A stretch of DNA of 64,000 nucleotides. It comes from Pseudo-nitzschia pungens. Taxonomy: Eukaryota; Bacillariophyta; Bacillariophyceae; Bacillariales; Bacillariaceae. The translations under genes were made by a program, and so were the position numbers. The notes beneath the pieces are model-generated. The model did not search any database, was not told the origin of the DNA, and worked only from the letters and a program-made list of their open reading frames with translations. Each line of letters begins with the position of its first letter. Position 1 is the first letter of the stretch. Positions 24,160 through 35,946 of this stretch are shown one piece after another. The stretch lies in contig CM074761.1 of NCBI GenBank assembly GCA_037355855.1, forward strand, positions 5,165,346 through 5,229,345, read 5' to 3'.

Positions 24160-25226
24160 GGCTCGCTTTTCCCAACGGGTTATAGTTGGTCACAGGGTTG
24201 TCGGAGGCAATGAGAGAGAGGATGGGATGCAAGGTCGGTCGAGAGATGCAATATCGTGCCGTGCACGCGTGTTATCTTCTCGATCAATATCCTTCCCGAT
24301 GGAGCGGTGGGAATGCACAATTCACTATGGGCACAGTCGGAGATGTGGATGCGGGATGAGGGCCCTTTCGTGCCGTAGCGGGAGTAAATTAACAATAATT
24401 ACTTCGGGGTAATTACTTCGTAAGGTTTACTTCGTAATATTCATTCATCGATGCACGAAGAAAAAAGTCGCGACGACCGAAACCCGAACTTGGTGACAAA
24501 AAAGCAGACGAGCCACAATCTGCTGGGAACCGAGAAAGCCAGCTCACACCCCGCAACCCCCAGCATTGTTATAGTATCTTCATAGCATATTAACATAGGT
24601 ATATATTTTCATTCTCTGAGTTCCAAAAGTTCCACTCATCACAACAACATGATAGTAACCTTAATAATATTACTAGTATTATCATCCAACATCTACCGGT
24701 AACTTACGGTAACCTTACGGCAATCGGGAGAACGTTACGAGAAAAATTGTGCTATGGTCTATTACATCAAGATTACTGTAGATTAATAGCCACTGTACTA
24801 TACTTTTTTTTTCTACCATAGCTATCGAGTTCCAGAGCAGCGCAGCGCAACGCAGCTCAGTGTAGTGTGCACAACGAATGGAACCCAGCATGGGATCGGC
24901 TTCTTTCATGGGGAACGATGGGATATTCCAACCCGGGACTCTTTCGAGACGAGGAGAAGCGCGGGTCCCATTGCTGCTAACGGAACCTCGTTTGCTACCA
25001 AAAAGACCTAGATTGCTGTACCAGGCACACGTGCGCCGCCCTGTGTTCGGTTGGCCATTCGATCGGTTGTCCCCTTGGTTTTCCATTTTGTCACGCACAC
25101 ACGCACGCACGCACAGGCGACGGAGCTCGCCGAATGGTTCTCGCTCGTTCGCACGGACCATCCTCCACGGCATTCTCTCTGTCGGTACCGACACAAAGGC
25201 ATGCGCGGTAAAGGTTCCCTCCTCCT
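24160..25226. other. Intergenic region, tail-to-head
   Basis: Upstream of the stomatin-like gene and downstream of the large minus-strand gene. It holds the recurring CGGTAACTTACGGTAACC motif (24694-24722) and a (CGCA)n run at about 25095-25112. No gene seen. Confidence 0.5.
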
Positions 25227-28200
25227 TCAGCCCTCCACCAAAAAGTCCTCCAAATCGGCATAGGCATCCCGGGCAGAGTTACGTCGGGGGCTGTTCGTGC
25301 CTCGGTCCAGGTCCATGAACATATCGACCACCCTGTTTCGGTTCGTCCGACGCAATCGTTTGGGTTTGGGTTTGGGTTTGGGTTTGAGCTTCGCCTTTGG
25401 TTTCGGAGTCTTGGTTTCCAACAGGGTCCTCTTTCTCCTCCCGGGGCCCGGCGGATCCGGGTCGACTCCGGTCTCGACCGACGGAAAATCCGGAAAGGAG
25501 TTGGTCGGATGCAGATCCCGCGGCACGACTCGTTTCAGCGAGAGCAGCTTCCGGCTCGCGAGACGGACCATCTCGTTCGACGCGTCCCCGCTCGCGAAGA
25601 AAAATCCCATCCATTCCGACGACCGCGAATCGCTGCCGAGGGAGCGGATGGTTTCGGGAACTAGTACATCGTCGAGTGCCAGAACCAATCGGTGGACGTG
25701 CTCCGAGACCGCGGACACCCGCCGGTGCAACTCCGCGGCATCCGAATTCCCGCTTCCCGCCGATTCACCCGGGGGCCGCTTCCTCGAAACGATGGACAGC
25801 CACTTGAAGAGTCCGACCGCAAAATCGTCGTCCGGATCGTCGCTTCCGAGGGACAGCCACGCGGATAAACAGCACATGGATTCCACCGCGGACAAATCCC
25901 GGGCTGCAACACCCGCGTCCCGGTGTGTGGAGCACAAATGCCGGATGGAACCAATCAGAACGCGGGAAACGCATTCGATGAGGCAGCAGAATCTCGATCT
26001 GGGAGCCGATGGAAGGTTCGTCGCCACCACATCGAGCGGAACTCGATTGCCCTCGCGATCGCGCTGCGCTAGAGCCGGAGCCGTGTGAAAAAAACGATTC
26101 ATGTCCACCAACGACTTTTGCAGGTCGATCTTTCTGGCCCCGAAAAACGTTTTCCAGTCCGCCAGCGAAGCGCGGCGGGGATCCCGGCCCTCGACCGCCT
26201 CCGGTGCCCGGATCGTCCGTTCCGATTCGAGCCACTTCTGTTCCAGGCCGAGAAGCGAACACGACAGGGCCCAGGACCAAACTTCCTTGGTTTGCAAGCG
26301 AATCCGACGCTGCCTCTTTCGGGGAAAAGGATCGGATGCGTGACGATTTCTCGGCGGTGATGGCACGTGAACAAACCTGGGAATAGCGCCATTGCGACCC
26401 ATCGGAGCGTTGCTGGGATTTCCGGGACAACTCTTGTCGTCCGGTGTTTCATCGGTTTCGACATTCGAATGATCAGGTCCTGCAATGTCCAACCAAGGGA
26501 TCAAGTATGGTTCTCTCAACGCCGCCCATCGATTCAATATCCCTAGACAATCGTTTAGAACCTCATCGAATATCGTTGAGTCGATGAGCGCCTCGTCGTC
26601 GGCAATCGGTGCTGATGAATCAGAATAGCAAAGGTTGCGACGAGTGAGATCGCGACACATGGATGGGAAAACGGCAGCAGCGAGTATAAACGTAGTTCTG
26701 AAGAGCACAGCGTCGCGGAGTGGAGTTGTAAGAAGAATGTTGGCGAGAGTTGACGCGACCTCTTTGAATAATAAGGAAATTGAATAATCCATAGATGGCT
26801 GCCTCTGGCTGAAAAGAAGGGATGCGCATTCTTCGATCAATACGCAGTAAGTGATGTACAACTCTCGAGGGAGCCCTCCGCTATTTCCGTTCAGACCTGC
26901 TCTTATATCCGTTGCGAGTGCTCCTAGTATACCACCAACAAGACCCCTGGAAATGCCTGAGTTGCTTTCCTCTGAATCTGACATGAAAGACAAGCAACCA
27001 AGGAAAGGTCGAAGGCAAGAGAGACGAAGCTGTTGTACTGTTTCATCGACATCGCTTTCGCTGTGTATCGAGCTCAACGAAAATGCACCGTCGTCACGTT
27101 TGATGGAAACCTCATCGTTTTCCAAAATGTGGGACTCAAGATAGCCAATGATTTTGATACATGCCTTTTCGCTAGCGACGGCTTGATAAAGATTCCAAAG
27201 ACTACCAAATATTCGTGCACAATCCAGAGATTCTGCTTTCTCCAGCGTCAAATGCAGGACTCGGCAATAGGAAACGGTTGAAACCAACAAATCTTCTAGC
27301 ACCGATAAAGCACAGTCGAGTCGAAAGGCTTTCCTGATCAGCAAAGAAGAAATCGAAAGAAAAGGCACTGCTGTTTCTTTGACTGTCTCGATGCTTATAG
27401 CTGATAGGGATTCCTGATTCGTTAGGAATCCTGTTGCCGAAATTACTTTCCACGACAGCGGGTCGTTGAAATCATGCGATTCTCGAGTGGGCAAAGGCAC
27501 CGAGAACAAGAATTCGATTAGAACATCCGATAGAAGAGGGACAAATTTCGACGTCTTGACTTGCTCCACAGAATCTGTTATTTCTGAGCGAAACTCGTGT
27601 TTAGATCCAGCACTTATCCAAAAAGGAAAGTTCGTTTTAGGATCCTGACAATTCCCAACTTTAACATGTAGATCTCTCTCCTCGATTTCTTTTATTTCAT
27701 TGATGAATCCGAGAAAAGAAGCATGCTCTTTTGCGAAGCAACCTTCATTGATACTTGGTTCGAAAGATCTTTTCAGGGACTGATGAAGGAGGCGAAAATT
27801 AACTTTCAAGAAGAGCAAATAACAAACAGAGAAACTGTCAACGTGTCCACCTTTCATCGACTCAAGTTTTTCCAGTATACCATCATGAAACTCATTCTGT
27901 GAAGTCTGGCCCTTTTTGTAGGAGAGTATGGATCGTAAAAATGCTTCACGTCCTTGTGCCAGCAGAATGTGTCGGCTTTCGTTGTATTCGTTCATACTTG
28001 CAAGAGCTCTGAGAATGATCGTCACTAACCTGTGAAGTGTTTTAATTTCGTCCGTTTGTTGAGAGTTCTTGAATTCTATATTCGACTTGGCATCATCCTG
28101 AACAAAAAATAAAGAAATTCGAGTTGTAGCCGCTCGAAGTAAATGATGCAGAGTCTCAGCACTGAAGATTCCATCGGTCACACTTGTTACCAAACTATCA

Positions 28201-30258
28201 AGAAGCCACCTTCGAATTTCACTTGGTAGTGGTGGGAGATCTTCCACAAGCGAGTCTGAAAGAATAGCCCATGCCTGAACTTCGTTGCTCTTCCAACGAT
28301 CACTTCGGACTAATTCCAACAAACCACGCAAACCATCGATATTTTGTTGCTGTGATTTTGCTGCAACAAAGTCTTTGCTGTCCCTCACAGTGTTTGTATG
28401 GCCTCCCCACGTCGAATATAATGGCGCAAGTGATTTCTTCGAACGACTCAAAATCCTGGCTTGAGAAAGTGGGAAGGTTGCAAACATACAACCCATGTAG
28501 GTCCCATGAGAGAAAGGGATGCTCTCGTCGATTATTTTTCTCCACCTGTCCAGCATTTCGGCATTGCTGTCAATCTTTTGGGCCGAGGTGGTGATCAAGC
28601 GTAGATTAGAGAAGTAAGAATTTTGGAGCCTTCCCGGCTCTGAAATACCTTGTTTGATTTTAAGTTCTAAAGTGGAACGCGATTCGGGCACTTCGAAGTA
28701 TATCACTGTCCTCACAATGATTGCGAAGACTGATGCTCGGAGCGAATGACGGTCATCAATGCATTTCTGTGCAATATCATCCGCCATGTTTACAAGACGC
28801 ATTCCACGCGGTAAAAGTGATGCTGACGGGGGATTATTCTTTATTGACTCTCGCGATGTACCAGCAATGATCTTCTTCAATCTAAGAGTTTGTATCACAA
28901 CACATGCACATGCAGATAAGGAATCGATGTTCATTTCGCCATCTTCTTCAGCATGGAATGATCCACATATCCTGTAGTACATTTTATCGATTTGTTGTTC
29001 TGGAAGAGAATTTCCTTCATTGCCAAAAAAGCAATTCAATATTGGTTGGTATTCTTGCTCTGACAATCGATATTCAGAGAATTTCGACTCTTCCACGTTA
29101 TTACCAATTATCATATCAACAAGCTGAGATCTTGATGACTTCTCTTCAGCACACAAAATATCAGTGCAGAGCGAGAGGATATTGCAGGGAAACCAAGCTG
29201 GAATCGTCTGGTGATTTGGAGGAATCGTTAATGAAGGATAGAAATCAGTTATTTCCATAATCCAATTCTTCAAAGAATCGGACGTCCATTTCTTCATCCT
29301 CGTGGTCAAATGTTTTTCGGTATGAATGTAACATTGCCCGGAGTGGTTGATCAAAATCTGATACAACGCAAAATACAAACTTTTTCTCCAAGCTTTGTAT
29401 AAATTATCAGGGGACTTTTTTTCTGAGCGATTGGGACTTGCCATTTGAACTGCAATATCCATAATAGAAGGTATATTCCGTACCAATGATGCTTTTCTTG
29501 GAACATCACAGAATATATCAACCATGATTCTTCCTACTTTCTCTACTTGCTCCACTGATAACATCGGATGGGATACTTTCACCAATTGTAGCCAAATCTT
29601 CATTCTCGCAGGAGAAGGCCGCTGTAGATATAAAGTGGAGACGATGCTATCAAATAAATCACTGCACCAACTTTTGGATACTGTAACAGTCGTTTGCATC
29701 AATTCTGATACAAGTTTGTCAAAATATGTGTCTCTGGTTCCATACTGGGCACTTAGTTTCTCGGAGAATTGGATCATTGAATCTCGAATACACCGCGGAA
29801 CATTTGATTGACTAACTTGGCTGCTCGAACCAGAAAATGGGAATTGCGCCTTCAACAGAAACTCCTCGATCGAAGATGCACAGTGAAGTATGTGAAGAAT
29901 CGACCCTGAAAAGTACGGAAGTGTCGTTGAAAATTCAACGAGTGCATTCCAGGGTGTTATGTATGAAGGATTCAATCATCAGTAAAGCTTGAAGAAGATC
30001 TTCTACAGTTAGGATACAACTTTGGTCACCATCTTCGCAACCTTCTCCCATTCCTTTAGACATTTTCGAACGCAACAAACTCAAGAGGACGCATGCCTTG
30101 GGAGTTGATGGAGCGATGTTGGAGCAAGTCGACGCGACTTGAAAGCGGGACTTTCTTGATTTGCACCCCAACAACGCGTTCAATCGAGTTTTGTTGGAAG
30201 TCGCCACCAGGTCTCGAATTTGAATATGGTCGTTTTGATTGAGATTCAGTTCTGCCAT
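25227..30258 (-). CDS. Large helical-repeat protein, possibly FANCI-like
   Basis: Predicted exons 30258-30030 and 29905-25227 give 1635 residues. The 124-nt intron (GTGACC...TTTTCAG, phase 1) was chosen because the upstream frame, which holds the only good ATG, runs into a stop in the overlap, and because it joins the two frames exactly. A weaker alternative donor nearby is possible. The protein is almost entirely amphipathic helices with no enzymatic motif. The C-terminus has an LKPKPKPKPK run (DNA TTTGGG repeats near 25360-25390), then RLRRTNRNR and an acidic end (DLEDFLVEG), which fits a nuclear protein. The spacing of helices around LSVEQVEKVGRIMVDIF...LVRNIPSIMDIAV and FVAAKSQQQNIDGLRGLLELV reminds me of the FANCI solenoid of the Fanconi DNA-crosslink pathway, but that is recalled pattern similarity only. 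Otherwise treat it as an uncharacterised solenoid protein. Confidence 0.7.
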
Positions 30259-31987
30259 TTTTTTCAATCACCGGCAGGTAAAGGCGAAATCATATCCTCG
30301 GTTTGGTGTGCCGAATCATCACCGCATTTTCCGTCTTCTATCGTGGTTACGTTCTCCCTACTCCCCAGGTGTGATTTTTTCCAAATACCTTGTACTTTTA
30401 CTTATGATTGCAAAGATGATGGCACGATTTTGTGAGCGAGTCGCATGCACCGTTCTCTGTGGAAGCTCCGATTTGTTTTGGATAAATTGTTACAAGGAAA
30501 ACTATTCTTCCGAGTGAACGTCGCGTACGTGTAGAAAATGTACGATGTCAGGCGTACAAAATCTTGCTTTTGCGAGGATGAAATCAATCAATCAATCAAT
30601 CAAAATCCATCGTAGGGTCCCAACTAACTGTTCTGGTGGGTAAGCTTACTTTATCTCAAGAGGACGTGAGAATACCAATTCTTACTGCGCGATAGCAACC
30701 ATGGGCTATACCGCATTGTAAGCTCGATGGCAGTTAGCAAACTATAGCCAACTATCCACAATGATATTATTGTGCCCATGATCTCAGAGATTCTACTACT
30801 AGTACTACACTACTACTACTAGTACTAAGCACTCTTTGCCAAATTTGATGCTTCCTCATCGTGGGCTCATATTGCCATTCTCTCCAGAGAAATAATTCAT
30901 TCTCTCAAGAGAAATACTTGCTTACATACCTTGGAGTGAGGAGCCTGTAATCATCCAGCCACATTAGGGATGCCCGAGTTTGAACGTCGTGAACTGTCAT
31001 TACACTAGTTTGAATAAAACTGTGCATACTTCTTCTTGGTGTATAAGAGCAATCTCGAACTACTATGCAGGAAGTTCTGGATGATGATTGCTCAATCTGA
31101 AATGTCTGGAACTATTTTATATCAGAAGTGGAGTATCACATGGGGCTCAAGATTTCTAATAAAGAAAAGTGTGAAAGTGATCCAATTTTTTGTAAACAAC
31201 TTCACCAGCATCAATTAAACATGACAGGAGGACATCACTCAACGTGAGTCTCTCATGATCCCCTACTATCTTCTGATTTGCAATATGATTTACTCTTGAA
31301 TTCAGGACAATCTCACAGTGACTCAGTGTGAAGTGCTTATTGAGCCAACCACACAAAGCATTTTGTTTCTAAACAGAGCATGGCATGATTTTTTGATTCT
31401 GTTCAACAACATGCCAATGCTCTTTTTGTTCTGCAGAAGAAATCAGACGGAATGATTAGGAAACCCTGATATTGAAAGAATGATTGTTTCGACTCCAGGC
31501 TCCCCACGACGCTAATCTTGGTTCCTGTATCAAGGTTAGGTTTTGTGGTACGTGTATTGGTGTAGTACAGGTTTATTATGAACAATGGTATGAAAAGCCT
31601 CTCAGGTTTCCGTCTTGAGTGAAAGAGAATACCCAATACGTAACATGCAATTTGTTTATTTTTTATCATCGATGTCTGTGTCAATAGCGATTGAAGCTCC
31701 AACCAACGCTGCAAATCAACCTTCCTTGCCAAGTAGTAGACTACGAGTACTCCCTAGAGAGCATTCCTATTCCCAAACAGGTCGAGCACGCATTGGATCT
31801 TACTTTTTTTCGAGTAGCTACTCGACGATACAATACTGGACTCCAATTGTACAGTTGATCGATTCGATTTGTAGAATTAATTCGATTTGTAGAATTATAT
31901 AGAATTATACTTCGTCACTTGGATATTGACGATTTGCCCTGAGAAGCCACAGTGAGGAACACAAAACTTGTTTCACTCGTGCCGAAA
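30259..31987. other. Intergenic region, no gene recognised
   Basis: Contains an (ATCA)n run near 30586-30602 and TAC/TAG triplets at 30793-30830. Short open frames between 31036 and 31902 have no family resemblance, though the local composition change near 31000-31750 could mark a decayed insertion. Confidence 0.4.
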
Positions 31988-32425
31988 TTATTTTGTCTTC
32001 GTCTCTCCCTCAGTTTGGAGAGCTGTCGGATCAGCAAGGTTGGAGATCACTTGCGCACTATCGAGAAATGACTGAATGTTTGGAATCATGCTCAACGATG
32101 CAACTCCTCCCGACTGCTCGACCAGAGTGATCAATTCGCGGCGAAGAGAAAAATTTTCTTTCGTGAGCAAAGTGTTATCATTCGTCAGTGTCTGCACGGA
32201 ATCGTGTAGGTCGGTGAGCAGCTTCTTTCGTCGCTCACGGCTCTCCCTCGCCGACCTTCGATTTGCCATGATGCGCCTCATCTTGCGAGCCTCGCGGCGT
32301 TTTTCCGGGTCGAGTTCGAACTCATTGTTGTTGTTGTCACCAGCAATACTAACACTCTTCTCGCCGTCCCCCGATGCACCCCGCTTATTCCCCGCCAAAG
32401 AAGTACTCTTATCCTTGCCCGCCAT
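31988..32425 (-). CDS. bZIP transcription factor
   Basis: Single exon of 145 residues. The basic region is KMRRIMANRRSARESRERRK, with the Asn and Arg of the N-x7-R signature that contacts DNA. A leucine zipper follows with heptad spacing over LLTDLHDSVQTLTNDNTLL and onward to LRREL. The N-terminus is Gly/Ser/Asn-rich and the short C-terminus has no LOV domain, so this is not an aureochrome. It should dimerise and bind an ACGT-like or related palindromic site in the nucleus. Its targets cannot be inferred. Confidence 0.92.
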   Translation of the reverse strand: MAGKDKSTSLAGNKRGASGDGEKSVSIAGDNNNNEFELDPEKRREARKMRRIMANRRSARESRERRKKLLTDLHDSVQTLTNDNTLLTKENFSLRRELITLVEQSGGVASLSMIPNIQSFLDSAQVISNLADPTALQTEGETKTK

Positions 32426-34823
32426 GATACTGCTGCTCTTGGAAAGGTAACTAACGCTATTACGCTCTTGTGAGAACTTGACACACCAGTCTCTCGAGAG
32501 AATGTACAGTTATTGCTACAAGGATATTGAAACAAAAGTGCCCCACTGTGTACTGCTCTGCTACCGTTTGTCGGAGAAGTCTGAACGGCATATTTTTTGA
32601 GAACGCTTGGGAAAGTCGTTTGAGCGGGTTGTGGAATCGTTCCGACAGCTTTTGGCCTTCTTCGTGCAAAATAACGATGGTACGAAGTACAGTACACGAT
32701 TGGCGACGAGTGTTCCATCGTTTGAGATTGGACAGGATTTTACTTATCGGTCGGGCGATGATGCATTTCTTTCATTCCAATTCGCCATTTTTTTTTTATT
32801 AAACTTTTGTTGACGCTTAGTTTTTCGTTTTTAGAATGTTTAGACGTACAAGTGCACTAGTGTAAAATTCTTACCGAAAAGCAGAAAGTACGAAGTAATG
32901 ACGTACACCTCCCATAGGATAACCTTACTTACCAGTAATCTTAGCCGTAGTTACACTTACGAGTAATTAACCTTAGAGCGCTGGAGCGCTCGTAGCGAAG
33001 TTCGTCGGACTGGCACTCATATCTATAGATATGATGTGCGAAAGATACAAAGCATACCGTAACGAATAGTACCTTTATCCGATTATTTGTGTATCATTAT
33101 CATACTGCGTTTGTTATTGGAGATAGGGTCAACATAGATTTCTACCACCAAGAGCTCCTGGATTGACTTTTGAGAGTACAGCAGCAGTAGTACTACTAGT
33201 CGTATTACTATCTACTAGTAGTGCTGGAGTGTTCATTTCTCAAGTTTGGATGGATCAGCCAAATGCAGCAGCCAATTGCTGCTGGCTGGCTGCCCTGCTT
33301 TCATCCAAGAAAGTCAATATGTTGGATTGACTTCAGTTGTATTCGTTGCAATGATTTGTTGGCCTAACTCAACCGCCAGTATTTTTCTCGAGAGCGCTGC
33401 CAGGAAGGAGCCAGCATGGATATTCAGCTTCAATCTGTTAAAAATTGAAATTCAACAGATCAACTACCGGCTACTACTACTACTACTACTACTAGCAGAT
33501 GTACTACTACTACTGCTAGTACTAGGCCATCAATCTCAGAAACTCCACGCAAATAGTACTACTATATTACTACTATTATTCGGTCATTTCTGAAGTAGTA
33601 CTAACAAGTTACTACACGTTTAGTACCTAATGACAATTGACAGCCTTGTCAATTAATTTTTGTTGCCATTAAGGTTCAGATTCAAATTACCCAATATTAC
33701 TCCAGGATTTTCTACAAATGTCTATTTCTTGATGAGTTTAGGTTGTTTGGTAAGCTTGGTGGTGCTATATTGGAGTGACAACAGCTCTCAGACAATCAGA
33801 AACAATTCAATTTTTCATGCATGTGCTTGCATTATTTGACCCAAAAGCAAACACTGACATACTCACTTGCCCCACATTGCTAATATGATGTCACATAGTA
33901 TGGCTCAACTTACTTCCATGAAGTTCAATTGATGGCATTGGACCTTTGCAGTACTTGCATTGTGTCTATTGCTTTGTTTTAAGCTAGGGATTACCGCTTG
34001 TCATTTTTTGAAAAATATTTCAAAAAATTGACTGCAAACTAGCCACAGAATGAAAATGGATGTGATGCTCCTACTACAACGAGAATTTAGAATGTTTTAG
34101 ACCACTACTATGTGAGCTGTTTGAAGCTCAAGTTTGAAGGGAATTGATTGAAAATTGAGTGAGTAATGATCATTGACCTAATTCACAACTACGTGCACCG
34201 TCAATTTTGACGTTTTGTCATTAGGTACTAAACGTGTACTAGATTATTATTATTATTTTGTATCCTCGACAACTTTTTGGGGGTTGCCCAGGTGTCAGCA
34301 GATGAGCTCGGCGCTGACCTTTATTGCCGGCGGTAACAAGAACAATGAAATACATTCTTCTGCAAAGTTTCTTGATATCAAATTCACAACAATGTTTCGA
34401 ATATGTTCGCCAAGTTTCACGAAGGAAGCTTTCAATGTAGTAGTAACCAATCTGAACAGGCTACTAGTAGTAGTAGTAGAACTCGTTATTTTTTGCAGAT
34501 AATGATACGTTCAAGCCTTGATGATGAATAAAGCATCGAAGAACAAAGGAAGTTCGTTATGTTTTTCGCCATCACGGTTTTTCATGTTCAAAGTTTGACA
34601 GCATTGAGGATCAAGCAATTTCGAATCTATGGGCGCACTTCACACGGATCAAAATCAACATACAAAATTATTTGACAGGGTGCTTTCTTTGAGAATCAAT
34701 GTATATACTAGTACTAGTATAGCGTAGATTATTCGGTTTACAGCGGGGTGTTCGCATTATTTGTAAATATCTATATTTGATTTGATTTTGTGTGGTAGCG
34801 AGAGGAATACGACATACACAGGA
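32426..34823. other. Intergenic region containing a MITE and triplet arrays
   Basis: Between the 5' end of bZIP and the 3' end of selenoprotein S. It holds TAC/TAG triplet blocks (33185-33225 and 33470-33560) and the TA-flanked inverted-repeat element at 33615-34236 described separately. No protein-coding gene is supported. Confidence 0.5.
33615..34236. mobile_element. Non-autonomous TIR element (MITE) with TA target duplication
   Basis: The 22-bp ends at 33615-33636 and 34215-34236 are perfect inverted repeats; the first 20 bases of the left end are CACGTTTAGTACCTAATGAC. They are flanked on both sides by TA (33613-33614 and 34237-34238). The 622-bp interior has no open frame of note. TA duplication is characteristic of Tc1/mariner-type transposition, so this is probably a deletion derivative mobilised in trans. 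The family is inferred only from the target duplication. Confidence 0.8.
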
Positions 34824-34894
34824 GTGGCTGTAGTGCAATGCAAGCTTCAATGATGGGAGGCTTCTTGGCCGACCATCACATCATTCACAGCCAC
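34824..34894 (-). promoter_or_regulatory. Candidate SECIS element of selenoprotein S
   Basis: Lies about 190 nt after the in-frame UGA in the predicted 3' UTR. On the minus strand it reads as a long hairpin. The lower helix GTGGCTGT (34894-34887) pairs with ACAGCCAC (34831-34824). The 5' core is ATGA (34884-34881) and the 3' core is GA (34848-34847). The upper helix is TGATGG with CCATCA, then a symmetric TC/TC loop, then GGC with GCC. The apical loop is CAAGAA and contains the required AA. This order (AUGA, upper helix, AA in the loop, GA) is the eukaryotic SECIS plan. The 3' side of the internal loop is longer than usual, so the fold needs checking. Confidence 0.65.
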
Positions 34895-35064
34895 GGTATG
34901 CAAAAACTCCGTCTTCTTGCCTCTATTGCGTTTGTTTCCAAGGGCACTACGCGACAAAAGGTTGTCGCAGACGATTGTCTCCGTTTGCTGGTGCCTCGGT
35001 CCCGTCTCTTTGGTGATTGGAAGGAGGATGCCAAGTCCCAACTCGATCGATACGAGCTGATCCA

Positions 35065-35946
35065 TTAACATCCTCGCGGACCTCACGCATTCGGGTTCCT
35101 CCTTGCGGGTCTGGGGGATTCGGAAAAATAGCATCAGCAAGAGCAGCAAGAGAAACCGGAGAATCAAAGCTCGGGATCAGACCCATTGTTCCGTTCCGAA
35201 TGCACGGAGATATGGACCATTCAATATTTGAAAAGAATATGATTGTTCAAAAGAACATGCAATAGAATACTTCGGTCGTACGTACCTGTAGGAGGAAGAG
35301 TTAGATGTCCACGGTTGCAGGGGATTGCGCCCACTTGTTCCGGTGAATCCTGCGCTGCTGCTAGTGTTGGTTGTGCTGCTTCCATCGCCGAGCCGGCTTC
35401 CGGTTTCTGGTTTGTTGTCCTTTGCTACATTATTCTTGCGCTCCTTTTCTTCGGCTTCTTTTTCCTTTCGTTTCCGCAGTGCCTCCTTCGCGCGTTCGTT
35501 GGCAATGTCCTGTTGCCGTTCCCGCACCCGTCTCATTTCTTCTCGGCGGCTGTCGCTGTCGTCCGCTGTCGTTCTTGTCGTCGACGAACGATCATTCTCT
35601 CCTTGTTGCCGTTGCCCCGATGACGACAAGACATAACCCTGTGATGACCAGCGACCAGGATCTATGGAACGGCGGATGGGAATAGTTCGCGGACGGAGGA
35701 GAAGAGACAACGGTATACATTCGTTCGTGAGAGTCTTCCTCGATCAACAAGGGGAAATTTCGCACCCACTGCACGACCCTTTCGATGGGTGCCATTGACT
35801 TCGTCATATTTTGTCTTACTTCGCGAGCGGATATAATAGACCCCCGCCAACAGAATTCCAATGGCGACCGCGTTATCCTTAAAATACGAAGTCACCGCGT
35901 CGATTAATCGATTTAGCGCCGATGCTACAGCGTTGACCGCATTCAT
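35065..35946 (-). CDS. SELENOS: Selenoprotein S (VIMP), Sec encoded by in-frame TGA
   Basis: Predicted exons 35946-35820, 35661-35286 and 35110-35065 give 182 residues, counting Sec177 at TGA 35085-35083 and ending at TAA 35067-35065. The plan matches animal selenoprotein S (189 residues). A short N-terminus is followed by one membrane helix (about residues 24-40, AVAIGILLAGVYYI). Next comes a long Arg/Glu/Lys coiled coil (RREEMRRVRERQQ through KRKEKEAEEKERK). The Gly/Ser-rich tail has GRNPLQPW and YRPARRNPNA-Sec-GPRGC, corresponding to the NPL and WRPGRRG...Sec segments of the animal protein. Selenoprotein S anchors p97/VCP and derlins at the ER membrane for ER-associated degradation and has thiol redox activity through Sec. 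The exon 1-2 acceptor is the least certain boundary. Reading TGA as a stop would remove the conserved tail. Confidence 0.85.

Noticed and set aside
25360..25390. Interstitial telomere repeat (TTTGGG)
   Set aside because: The run is short, lies in frame inside a coding exon as KPKPKPK, and its unit differs from the TTTAGGG/TTAGGG telomere type.
25297..26485. Several plus- and minus-strand frames of 90-263 residues over the large solenoid gene's 3' part
   Set aside because: This GC-rich coding stretch leaves other frames open by composition. The 1635-residue frame is continuous and coherent.
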